In this document: one piece after another, positions 12,031-23,700 of the stretch
Layout: the number at the start of each line of letters is the position of its first letter
Numbering within the stretch: position 1 is the first letter of the stretch
Source of the DNA: Phalacrocorax aristotelis
Lineage: Eukaryota > Chordata > Aves > Suliformes > Phalacrocoracidae
Length of the DNA: 64,000 nt
Direction: 5' to 3'
Assembly: GCF_949628215.1 (NCBI RefSeq)
Contig: NC_134282.1
Coordinates: 19,138,723-19,202,722 of the forward strand
The notes under the pieces: model-generated
Told to the model about the DNA's origin: nothing
Database searches by the model: none
The model's input: the letters and a program-made list of their open reading frames with translations, nothing else
Program-made: the position numbers and the translations under genes

Positions 12031-14010
12031 AGTGCCCGTCCCCTGTCTGTCTGCTGCCCCTCCTTCCCACCTTCATCCCCGTCATTTGTCTCCTAGGACT
12101 AGCCCTGGCTTCATCCCTTGTTTTTTGGGTTTTATTTTTTTTGTTTTGGTTTGGTTTTAGGTTTTTTTTGTCTTGATAACAAAAAGAAAAAAAGGGAAAA
12201 AAAATAATAAATGGAACTAAACCTTGATTCTAATCCCTCCTCGAGCGGGGTGGACGGGCATGGCAGGCCTGCTGGGTGCTGCCAGCCCATCCTGCCACCA
12301 GACTTGTATATTGCCGATGGTAATTCCCTCCTGCCGTCCTCTCTAACCCCATTAATCCGCATCTATCCCAGCGCCCTGTGCTGCTTGCCCGTGTGTCGCT
12401 GATGCCTCGGTCCTTCCACCCTAAACATCTCTTCTTTCTTTTCACCCTTTTGTGTTTCTTCTATCAAGCAGCAAAGAATTACGGGGTGTTTGACTTTCTC
12501 TGAGCCTGCCGCCTGTGGGGGGGAGAGCTGGAGCGTGGCGTGGCCCGACAGGAGGACACGGAGCTCCAAGGGTGCTGGGCACGCGTGGTGCTGAAGATGG
12601 CTTCTTTCCTCCCCCTTGTGGAAGACGCCTTGCCCTTCCCTTCCCACAGCCCTGAGAGGGGAGCAGGGACCAGCCTTATATATGCGTTTTAAATCCTGTT
12701 GTAGTTGCCTTTTGGCTAATGCATGAATGTTCCAGGGCTTCAGTGCCTCTGGGGAGTGGAGAAATGCTGCTGCTTCCCACTTGCCTCCCTCCTCTTGCCT
12801 ACATATTGGGCCGGGTCTGAGCCTGGCACTGCTCCATGGCAGGACCCTCCTTTACTTTACCTGGCCTGGCCCGCGAGTCTCTGGGCTGGGGCTGTACCTC
12901 TGCATCCAGCCTGGAGCAGCGGTGGCTGCCTGTGCAGCCTTGCATGACTCACAGCCCTGCACCTGTCTGTGGGTACTCAGTGGAGGAGCAGATTTAAGGG
13001 CAGAGTTCTGCTCCCTCTGTCCTGCTTTTTGCTCTCCTCCCTGTGACGTACTGCTGCCTGTCCCATTTGTAGGGGCTGTCCCATGTCTGGGGCTGGCGAT
13101 GGCAGCTGTGGCCTTCTCCCTGCTGCTGTTGCACTGCTGCTGCTCACCAGTGTGACATCTTCAAGGACCTGGATGCAGTTAGAAAGTGAGGGAGGGGCAC
13201 AAGTGGTTTGCTTTCATGCTTTGGGGAAACATAGAGGTCCCCTATATTTGCCCTATGAAGGGTCTAAGGCTGCCTCCTACTCTGCCCAGCACCACAAGCG
13301 CTGCTGGCCTGGCTGCTGGGAGGGATGAGGCTCTGGGATGGCCCCGCTCCCTCTAGGCAATGTGAGCTCTCTGGGGATGGATGCTGCAGCCTGAACTGTG
13401 GCCTCTGGACTCAGTGCCGGCAGATGTGTCAGTTGAGTCCATTTGCTATGGTGCTCCCTGCCCTTTTTCCTTTTCTGGGTACTCAGAGACATGCCTCAGG
13501 CTGGGGGCAGCCCCCTTCCCCACACCCAGGGACGGTACAGTACGGTACAAACATGCTTCACCCTGATCTTGTTGGTGCTGGCGCCCTGGCGCCCTCTCCT
13601 ATGGCCACGCCATGGCTTTCTCTGCAAGTGTTGCCTCCTTTTGTCTTTGTGTTTGCAGTTTTTATACGCTGAAGATGAAATGTATTTTGCTCCTTAGGGG
13701 TCTGTGTTGCCCCTGCAACCCCTCTGCTAGCTCTTTCATGACATCAGTTCATCTCCCCCGACTCTCTAAAGCCTCTCTTCTCCCCCTGCCCACTGGAGCC
13801 AACTTGCCCAGTGTCCACTCTCTGCCATCTTCCTGTCCCCTGGTCTCAGCACCAGCAAGCTGCTGCCTGTGCCCCCCCCCCTTTCCTCATGCCCCCCAGC
13901 AGCCTCCCTGGGCACTGCTCATGCCCTTGCCCTACCCTGCTTCTTGGGTTTTATAAAAACAAAACCAATCTCCTTGTTTTTATTTATAAACATAGTTTTA
14001 TTGGACTTCT
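12031..14010 (+). other. DVL3: DVL3 3' UTR
   Basis: About 2 kb of GC-rich sequence follows the stop with no conserved reading frame. A canonical AATAAA at 12206-12211 lies in an A/T-homopolymer stretch and could give a very short 3' UTR, but nothing GT-rich follows it closely. A better distal end is the variant TATAAA at 13985-13990, followed at about 14010-14036 by a strong GT-rich element. Human DVL3 also has a long 3' UTR. The exact end is inferred. Confidence 0.6.
13985..13990 (+). terminator. DVL3: Probable distal DVL3 poly(A) signal (TATAAA)
   Basis: Variant hexamer TATAAA, followed 20-45 bases later by a T/GT-rich run (CTTGTGTTGGGTTGTTTTG). It lies between the DVL3 stop and the AP2M1 CpG island, where the transcript has to end. 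No AATAAA is present nearby. Confidence 0.45.
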
Positions 14011-14560
14011 GCCTTGTGTTGGGTTGTTTTGTTTATTTTTTTTCCAGCCTCCTTTTCTGTCCTCCCGCCTTTTGCTCTGCAGCAAGATCACAGCCAGAGG
14101 AGAGCACCCTGAGCCCGTTTCCCAGCCGGCTCGTCCCGGGGTGCCAAGGGATGCCGCTGCCTGAGCCTGGGCCGGGCTGGGCCCGGCCTTCCGCCGCCGC
14201 CGCTCTCCGGCGCGGGGCCCGGGTCTCCCGTTTCCCGCAGACGCCCTTTCGGGGGTGGTGGCGGGGGAATTGGGGCGGCTCCGACAGCGGGCCCGGCGCT
14301 CGGTGCAGCTCCCCCGCGGCAGCGCTGCGGGGCGGGGGAGCGGGCGAGTACCGCAGGGGGCCGTGCGTGTGTCCAGCGCCCAGGGCGGCGGGGACAGCAG
14401 CCCCCTGCAAGGGCACGGCGACTTCAGGCCTCTACCGGGGAGGGGGGGGAGAGCAGCCTCCATGCCCTCAGCCCTGCAGGCGGTCCCCACGCCTGCAGCC
14501 CCGCCATTCGCCCCTCTCCCGGGCACGGTGGCCCACCATCCGGGTTTCGCTGCCTCCCGG

Positions 14561-14606
14561 ACTACAACTCCCAGCGCGCACCGCACCGCAGGACTACAGC
14601 TCCCGG
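14561..14606 (+). promoter_or_regulatory. Paired ZNF143/THAP11-type sites
   Basis: Two copies of the ACTACAnCTCCC core 32 bases apart in the same orientation. This motif is bound by ZNF143 and THAP11/HCFC1 in vertebrate housekeeping promoters. They sit about 100-150 bp upstream of the inferred AP2M1 start. Confidence 0.7.
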
Positions 14607-14699
14607 CAGGCCGCGCGCGGACCGGCCTTCCCGCCCCTCCGCCTCAACGCGGTGGCGCATGCGCGGCGCGGCCGGGCATGCGCGGCGGCGGCTCTGCAG

Positions 14700-14784
14700 T
14701 GATAGGGGGGGCGCGGAGGGACGGGGGGGCGGCCGCCGCCATCTTGGGCGCTGGGCAGCAAGCGGCGGCGGCGGGCGGCGGCAG
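14700..14784 (+). other. AP2M1: AP2M1 non-coding exon 1 (5' end approximate)
   Basis: GC-rich 5' UTR exon containing the YY1 motif and ending in GGCAG|GTGAGG at 14784/14785. It has no translation start in frame with AP2M1; the ATG is in exon 2. The 5' edge is estimated from motif positions. Confidence 0.6.
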
Positions 14785-17700
14785 GTGAGGAGCCCGGGGT
14801 TGTCCTCCTGTTCTTTGGCGGGGCGGGGCGGTCCCGCTTCCCTTCTCTGGGTGGCTTCCTGTAGTGGGGCCCGCTCTGCTCACCGCGCCCGGGTGGCGGT
14901 GGCCGAGCTGCCGCGGGTGGCGGCTCCCTCGGCGCTCGCCGGGGGCGGGGGTCCGCGGGCCTACCCTGCGGGGCGCGGCGCGGCCCTGACAAGCCGCGTG
15001 AGGGGGTGGGAGCTGAGGTATCCCGCTGGCTGCCTCCGACGTGCTGGAGCTGGGCTGCCCCTTACGGGGCCGTGTGGGAGGGAAGCGAGGCCCCCCAGTG
15101 GGGCTTCCCCTCAGTCCCCCGCGAAAGGGTGCTGGGCGACCCCCGCCCTGCCGGACCTGGTTCATCCGCTCGCACGTTGTTGTGGGGTGAGGGGGTTTAT
15201 TAATTGCTCGTTAATCAGTTAGCTGTCCAGAATACCCGTGGCTGCAGCCCAGCGGTGCTGAACCGGGCAAGGGTGGGGACAGAGTCAAGCTCTCTGTGTG
15301 GCACAGGACGCCTGGGGAAGGCCTGCACCGATGTACTCTGTCAGCCCGAGCAAAGGTCTTGTAGTCGGATCGGGCAGGAACTTCCCCTAAAATTACTTGC
15401 CTGTGCTACTGATACAAATATGAATTAGCTAGGTCATGGCTTGCATCCTCTAGTCTCCTTGGGAAACCTGCTGAGGCAGAATATAGCGCTGCTCATGCTA
15501 AACTGCTGGTTCTGAGGTTTAAAATGGGTTCTTATCCCATGGCTCTTCTAGATGCATTTCCATGTCCGTTCTTCCCAGGGCTAGGTTATTGGATTCAGTA
15601 AAGCTGCAGGAAACACAGCCTGTGTTTATCATCCAGTGCAGTTGACTTGTCATTTCCTAGTGGGGAGACTGGCTTTTGATCTAGTCTTCTCCCCATAAGC
15701 TGTGTGATTCCATGATCTGTTTTCTGCTTGCTTTAGTATGAGAAAGCTGCTATCAAGTTTTAGCCTCCGGCTGCCAAAACCTGAGCCTGGAACTTTCCCA
15801 GATATGTGAGTCTGGATGGCTTCTGCGGCTCAGAAGTCTAGGCATTACAGGTTTCTAACTGCATACGGGCTCATGTGGTGTCTTGTTGGGCATAGTTTGC
15901 CTCAATGCTATCAGATCTGTAGCTACTATTTTTCCCTCTAGGAAAAGCTCTGTTCTTGTCCTTCTGAGTTTTGCTTGGAGGGACAATCTCTAATCTGAAG
16001 AGATGCTGCCAAACTGCCTACTTCCATATTTTCCCTATCAGAAGGGAGGCATCACTTCTCTTCTGTAGCAAGTGCCATGTTACTGACATCTAGTGACAAA
16101 GATACCTAGTGTTCTTTGGGTTGCAAACTGGCCATGTTCCAGGGAGAGCATTTGAGGTATCTTTGAAGGGTATTATGGTTGGCTTCTTCCTCCTCTCCTG
16201 AGAGAGCACAATTCTGGCCTTTGAAGAGTTGAGTCTTGAGGCTGTGAAGGGTTATATCTTGAGCACAGATGACTGGAAATGCACTTTCGTTTGATAGTAT
16301 CTCTTTTTTCTTTTTTTTTTTTATGGAATGGGAACAGTTGCAAAACAAAATGGGCTTTGTAAAGAAACTTCCTGTGACCCTAGTTAAACTTATTCCTGTC
16401 TCATCCCTGCATTAAGAAATGCTAAAGCCAAGACTGTCTTTTGCAGCACAATATCTTGTACTGGTTTTCTAAGCTTATACTACTAAAGACCAATAGAGTA
16501 TTTAAAGGCTGTTCTTAAGGTTAACTGGAGGATGGACAGAAGTACAGCCTGGGGTGCCAAAATCTAGTTGGTCTGTATGGCAGTCAGCTTCTCTCCTTTA
16601 GCGAATGACCTACGGAGTCAAAAGTTACTAGGAAGCCATATATTATTTTCATCTCAGCAGGGGATTGGCAGCTCAGCTAAAAGCTTGCCAGCTGAGGCAC
16701 AGAATGTGAAATGCAGTTACCTGCTGTACAGTAATAGCAGAGAGAGAAATGCTGGCAAGTCAGGGCACCTAGGGCATTAATGGTATGCAGAATATAAGCA
16801 AACTGCAGTCTGTGTCTCTGACCTCTTCTGTTAGAAGATGAATAGAACGCAAGTCACTGTTCAGATCTCTAGCTCAAGAGTGAAAAGCGAGTAGAAGCTG
16901 CTTCAGACTGACTTTAAAACTGCCTTGAAAGAACTGGTAGAAATGGAAGAAGACATTGGGGCTGTTCAGATAAGGTTGGACTCAAAATAAGGTGGAGAGG
17001 TGTGTTAAATGCTGTTCTTGTGATGTTTTACCAGAGTAGGGAGCTTCTTGTGTTTCCCTGGGTCAGTATTTATCTCTTGTTACTCTTTAGACTGTCTGCG
17101 TGTGGTATGGCATGCAGAAGTAGACTGTAGGAGGAGAGCCTGGTAAAAGTTGAATGTGCTCCTCTTCCTGCCCACTGGTTATGGGGATTGATGGGATTGG
17201 GTTTAAAATAGGAACGGTTTCTCTGAAACTGATGGGTTTATCTCAGTAGCTCTTTAGCTCACGGTATGTCTCTTAATTAAATTATGCAGTCTGTCTTCCC
17301 CAGGATGAAGTGATTGCAGCTACTCTTGTTTAAAACTGAGTGCAGCCTGTGGCCTCCTGGAAAGTGGCTATTGCAGCCCTCTAAGCAAAGCTTAAGTGCT
17401 CGGATTAGCTGGTGGGGTGATGACATTGTTGTAAGCCTTAAGCCTTTTGGTTTGATAATGGCTAGTGCTAGCCTGAAAGGTCTGGTTTTCTGTATAACTC
17501 CAGTTTTCCAGAGCACCCTAACTAATCCCCTTCCTGCTTCAACTGTTGTCACTTGTCCAAGATCATACTGATCTCTGAAATGCAGAAATTATTACAGTTG
17601 GTGATTTACCCTCAGCCCTCTGGGCGAGAGCTACAATACCTCTCCTGACTTCTTCCTGGATGAGAAGTTTAGCAGCTAATGTACCTTGAACTGCTTAGTT

Positions 17701-20700
17701 AGATAAGCTCATTAATACACAGAAGTCTGTCTTACTGTTAAGTCAGAACCTAAACTTTCTTTTAATAGACTACTAAATGGGTCGGTTCCTTTACGCCAGC
17801 TTACTGATTTGCGATTGCTGTTTCGTAGATGTGCTGTGTAGATTAGAGAAATAAGAATTCCTGTTTTCATACAAGCTAAGTGATGTCTGTGTTGTGGGAA
17901 GCTTGTAGCCCCTTAATGGGAGTGACAGGGCCCAGAGTAGCTGAGTCTTGGGCTCACTGCTGATCGTCTTGTGCTCGTTCTTACCCTGTACTTGATGGCA
18001 CAGGAAACTCATTGAAGCTAACAGCTTGTCTCACAGTGGCACTGTGACCAGAATGGCTTTGCAGATGAGCAGCAGTCCCTTCAGCTCTGCTGATCAAGCC
18101 TCAGTGGCTTGCCTTGTCAGTGGCTAAGATCATGTCATATTCTTATTTTCATCACACGTAGCACTAGGCACTCTTCTGGAGAGGTGTATCTGTAGTGAGA
18201 ATAGTGCCTGCATGGCTGACAGTAAAATACAGCTGATCCCAAAGGTACATTCTAAAATGAATGGTCAAATGCATTCAGCGCTTTCAGGATGCTACCAGTG
18301 CTTGCTGAATTCTGAGGCTGTGGGTGCTTGGGTGGTAATGTGAGACTGTAGTTATGTTGTTAAGGGCAGCGTAAGAACTCCTGTCCCTGCTGTCAGGCTG
18401 CTCCTGTGCATTTGTTCTTGAGCTGCTGTGTTACCACTGCGCCTCTGAAGAGAGAACACAGAGGATTTGCTGAACAGACCTGCCATGATAGCGGTTAGGC
18501 CTGGCACAAGAGTTCAGCAGCTGCTGCCTGCAGTGAACTTAGAGAAACTGGTGTGGGAGGAAACAGACAACTGCATTTGCTCTTTCCTCAGGCAAAAGTA
18601 CCAAAATATGCCCAGAGTTCATGGTGGCTCCAGTACCATTAGGCTATAGGCACATTGCTAATAACATGTTTCTTCCAGAGAGTACCTCATTCTTCTAGAG
18701 CTAGAACTAGCATCTCTTGCAGTTACTGCAGCCATGTTGTCTCATACCACTGCAGAAAAACAGCTAACAATTCACTGTTTTTTCTGAAGTGATGAATTTG
18801 AGCAGGTCAACTTTTTTTTTTCATTTGTGCAAATACAGTTACAAAAGGCAGACAACCGTTTGCCGAAGTTTGTGGTGTAGGTTGAAGCTAACACTGTTCC
18901 TGCTGGTGCCTGGAAGGATGAACAGTCTACGTGGTGTCACCTGAAAGACTTCAGGTTATGGGACGAATGCATTGGAGAAAATCACTTGGTTGAATATCTG
19001 TATATCTGGGATTTAGGCTAAAATTAATCTTTGTCTTTCATACCCTAATGAACAGATGACTGTGGTACTAGAGTGGTGTCTTGTTACTGATGTGATGCTA
19101 TGGCCTCTCGAGTAGAGAGGTGTTGGGAGGCTGATGGGCTGACATTGGTACCATTTGCTGTGGTGTTTCTGGAAGAGTTGCTGCAGATACAAACAAATCG
19201 TTGCAAACAGAAGGAACTATGCTTATGTCTGCCTTTAGTCCAAGAAAGCTCTGTGCTGTATGTTGTTTGGTTTTTTTTTTCTACAGCTGTTCGAGGTCAG
19301 ACTCCACAGAGAGGCAACGGAAGTGGAAGGCTGGGCTCTTACACGCTGCAAGAGGGAGTTGCTGAATCTCCACTTGCGAAATGCTTGTTTAGTGCACCAT
19401 CCATCTCTCTAGGTAGTTCCCAGTTCAGCCACTTGTTGCATCCCAGAATATGTGAAACTACTGACAGCCCAGCAACAGGATCCTGCTGCCCGAGCCTGTG
19501 CTTCTGACTGCACCCACGCATCCTGAGTGTGTGGCACAATGTAGGTCTGAAAGGGCAAAGTCTGATGGCTTTTGGAGAACCACCTGCCTTTATGTCAGAC
19601 CTAATAAATAGAGCATTTGCCATCTATGTTAAAATCAGTGGGCAAAAGCAGGTTGTTGTAGCTGACTGTTAATGTTTTAACTTTGCCACAGTTGCTATAA
19701 AGTTGTATCTTAATGCTCTCATTTTCACTTGAGTGAGAAGGCATTCTGGAAAGGCATTTCCATGTAGCCTTAACAACTAGTGGGTTTCTAAGTGTGTATA
19801 AGTATGTGGTCTGTGATATTCTTCATGATCCTTTTACTTCCTACTTATGGGTTGAAATAGAAATATTTGGGAGTATGAGTTTTTGGCAGCAGAGCAGGAA
19901 GTGTACTGGCCTTGGGTATTTGTAGAAGCAGCGTTCAGATGTTAGATCTCACTCGTACCCTGGTAGCTAGCTGCTGGAGGAATGCAGAGTGTATTGGGAG
20001 AGGACTGTTGTTCCTAAATTAAGGTGATTAGTCACCAGCTGGTGTGAATTCAAGATACATGTGGATCTTCTCTGTACCTTAACTAGAATAAATCCATCCT
20101 TGCTATAACTAGAAAACAGGGCTGTAGCTAACAGTGTGGAGTGGGTCACCATATGTTCAAGCTAGTGAAACGGAGCAGAGCTCTGAAAATGCAGTTGATG
20201 GACCGTTAACCCAAAGGCTTCAGCTACAGTCATCTTGGTTTCCAGGCACTTAATGATAACCAGTTGAAGAAATGATGGGCTTTGCTCTTAAACTGTGTCT
20301 TGCAATGAGTTATTAGCCTGAGGAAACTCAAAAACTGTGTAGGGCAAGCTCCCTAGAAAAGGCTGACTGTGGAGCAGAATGACTCATTGAAAGCTGATTG
20401 AGCAATGCTGTTACTGGGAAGCTTTCTGAGTCATGTTGCTTATGCACAGCAAGCAGATGAACCCATCTCCTGTGGTGGATTTCTTACTCTGGGGCCTTCT
20501 GATTCCAGCAGCCATGAGTCACTGAATGTCAGTCTCAAAATGACTTTTAAGCCCTGTTCCCTGCAGTTCTTAACCATTGCAAGCAGTAGATCTTTCATTT
20601 TCAAAGCTGGTCTGGAAAGAAAACTTTTCATTATTTTAAAAACATGTGGAAAATCACACCAAGTCTGAACTGTACCACAAAAAACCCTCATTCTAGTTGC

Positions 20701-23700
20701 AGTGTAACCTTGAAATAGTTGAAATGAGTATCTGTGAAACTTGTACCGAAACACAAATGAGGATCAAAACAAAGCAGGCTTATTTTCACTGCAGCCGCTT
20801 CAAGGAGAGCCATTGTCATCTTAAAGAGCCATTCTTCTTGCTAAGCTTTAAGCAACTTTCTTTTGCATGCTGCCCTTTGTATTGCTTTCCTCTCATCTGT
20901 TCATATATCTCTGGGCTAGTCATTCCACCTCTTGAGTTTCCAGCTGTGTGGACATGCTACCATGCTGACAGAAGTAACTCTGTAGTGGGGAGGGCACGTG
21001 GTCACTGATCTGGGAGGAATGTAATACAAGGCTTGAGCAGAAGGCTGGAATGTTGTCAGTGTTCCCTGAACTTCCACCATGGGCAAATTTGATGAAGGAT
21101 GGCTGAGAGAATGGCGCTGCACCAGACCAAACTTGCTGTAACTGGTGAGGCTGCACCCTGAATACTGTGTTCAGTTTTGGGCCCCTTGGTACAAGAAGGA
21201 CACTGAGTTGCTAGAGCGTGTCCAGAGGAGGGCAACGAAGCTGGTGAAGAGTCTGGAGAGCAAGTCTTATGAGGAGAGGTTGAGGGAGCTGGGGTTGTTT
21301 AGCCTGGAGAGGAGGAGTCTGAGGGGAGACCTTATCGCTCTCTACAGCTACCGGAAAGGAGGTTGTAGCAAGGTGGGTGTTGGTCTCTTCTCCCAAATAA
21401 CTTGTGATAGGATGAGAGGAAATGGCCTCAAGTTGCATCCGGGGAGGCTTAGATTGGATATTAGGAAAAATTTCTTCACTGGAAGAGTGATCAGGCATTG
21501 GAGCAGGCTGCCCAGAGAGGTGGAGGAATCACCATCCCTGGAGGTGTTCAAAACATGTGTAGACATGGCACTTCAGGGCATGGTCTAGAAACCATGGCAG
21601 TGTTGGGTTCACAGTTGGACTTGGTGATCCTAGAAGTCTTTTCCAACCTTAATTCTATGATTCTAAACTGTGTTGAGGCTGCTGTGCTGTCTATGCTTGT
21701 GACACTTGGAACTCTTCAAGATGCTGGACTGCAGAAGTCGAGCAGAGCAAGGAAGGTCTGCTTATAACTGTGTTTAATGCCTTTTGCACTTGAGACCTCC
21801 TTGATCCCTGGTGTCATTAGATGGGAGTACAGCAAGAGGTTTATACTGCATGTGTTCTTCAACTACCCCAAAGTCCTGACAGATGGCTGGTAGAGTTGGG
21901 TTAGTCATCTAAAACTGTTCCCTTGTATTCCCTGTCCTTAGCCCATGTGACTTTGCTTGGTCCCTGGAAACACTTTACCAATTGTCTGACACATAAAGTT
22001 AGGAAGATTGCACTTAAATATGAATTCAGGTTTAATATATAGAGCTTTAGAATTGTGGGTTTTTTCAGGCTTGAGGAGAATCATAATTGGTATGGAGGTA
22101 AGCTGCTCATTACATGTGAAAAAATGCTGGTGGATGTCTCTCAGGTATATTTGTGCTGGTAGGCTGCCGTTATAAAACAAACTGGCAGGATGGTCCTGAT
22201 CCTGTGGCTAAACCTGCAGTAAATAGAACTACCACCTCAGGTGTTAAACAGGTTCATAAGCACAGAGCCAGTCCCTTTCTGACTTTGAGCAAGTTGTTCA
22301 ATATCGAGTTGCATTACCAGTGTAGCACGGTTAGTATGCATCAGCTGGTTGGTGGCAAGTCTCTCTGCATGCTCCTATGTTGTAGCAAATGGGATTTGCA
22401 ATAAGAGCAATCCTGGTCAGGTGAGGTGAGGGGTGTAGGTATGAGGGTATTCAGAGTAGTAAGGGCAAAGTAGGTCAAAATGGCATGGAGGTGCAGTGAT
22501 GGGACTGTAAAACATCACACTAAATTCAAGGTATAAAAATGTACAATAGTGCACATAGCAGGTAGGTGGATTAGGGAGCAAAGGCAATTCTAGCTTCACC
22601 TGTAATGTAGTTAATCACCTCGAAGGCTGACTTTAGTGCCATCTTGGAGTTATGGTAGATAATGAAATCATTAGCTTCTTGCTGAGTGGTGGCTTAAAAC
22701 CATAAGTCAAATATTAAGAACCATGTCTCATGGTTTGCTTACATCTTGAATAACTTGTGGAGTTTTGCACTAACTTCCAAAAGGAAAATGCTTAGAGGAA
22801 AGCACTGAGAAAGAGTAAAGCATAAAGCAGTTTCCTTGTGAAGAGCAACTGAGTAAGGTGGGAACACTTCATTCTGGGAAGGGGACAATGAAGGCAGTAG
22901 AGAAGATACAGAAAATCCTGAGCGGCCTGGAGATAGGGTATAGGGTCTAGTTCTTCATTGTTTCTTCCTGCACTTGAACTGGAGGCCATTAAACAAAGCT
23001 GGGGGAAGGAAGAAAAAGCAGGCTTAAAACAAAAAGGAGGGTGTTTTATAAGGTGGTTGTAAAACTCTAGACTTTTTTTTTTGCTGTGGGATGCTGCTGA
23101 TGCAGAGTTTTGAGAGGAAACTGGGCAAATACTTTGAGATCCACTGAGAGTTCTAAAATAAACAAAACTGTTGCAGGGGGATCTTCTGGGGAGTGTTTTC
23201 TTGACCTGCCCTTACTGTTATCTGACTGTCCCTTCACTGCAGACATCGGAGCCAAGACACTGAGCTAACAGATCTGCAGTATGAACCAATGTGGCTCTTA
23301 AACGTGCCAGTGAAGCTGGTTAGGTTAGGAGTTAACTGTGCACGGCAAGTTTGATGCCTGAACTGAGCTCCCAGTATATTTGTGTAAGGAAGAAGTCTAG
23401 CATTTCTTTGCATTGACAAAGAATTTTTTAAAGACTAAAAGCACGTGAATCATGCTGTATCTACTCTTGATCTAACATGTTTTTACTAACATATAAAATA
23501 AGCAAGACTTGACTCTGCTGCCTAGTACTGTGATGCAATTAAAAATTATTATATTTTTGTCTGTAACTTAAGCTGAAGCTATTACAGAATATATTCTAAC
23601 CTAACATATGAGAAAGCATAGCCTCATTACCTCCATCAACATTTACAGTTTGTAGATCTTCCTGAGAGAAGGCTTTTAATTTCCAACACAAAGCTTGATC

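Larger units (their letters stand above)
14160..15010 (+). promoter_or_regulatory. AP2M1: AP2M1 CpG-island promoter
   Basis: Dense CpG sequence around the first AP2M1 exon. It contains two ZNF143/THAP11-type motifs, ACTACAACTCCCAG (14561-14574) and ACTACAGCTCCCGG (14593-14606), two NRF1-type motifs, GCGCATGCGC (14655-14664) and GGCATGCGC (14675-14683), and a YY1-type motif, GCCGCCATCTTG (14735-14746), just before the first donor. No TATA box is seen. This is the usual layout of a broad housekeeping promoter, and the YY1 site is expected just downstream of the start site, which puts initiation near 14690-14735. Confidence 0.8.

Noticed and set aside
12206-12211. AATAAA as the only DVL3 poly(A) site
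   Set aside because: It sits in an A/T homopolymer stretch only 176 bases after the stop and lacks a GT-rich downstream element. Kept only as a possible proximal site.
13869-14702. 277-codon plus-strand frame and overlapping minus-strand frames around the AP2M1 CpG island
   Set aside because: They cross the DVL3 3' end and the AP2M1 promoter, are compositionally driven, and have no homology I can recognise.
21145-21588. 147-codon frame as a host gene
   Set aside because: It is the C-terminal part of the CR1 LINE reverse transcriptase.
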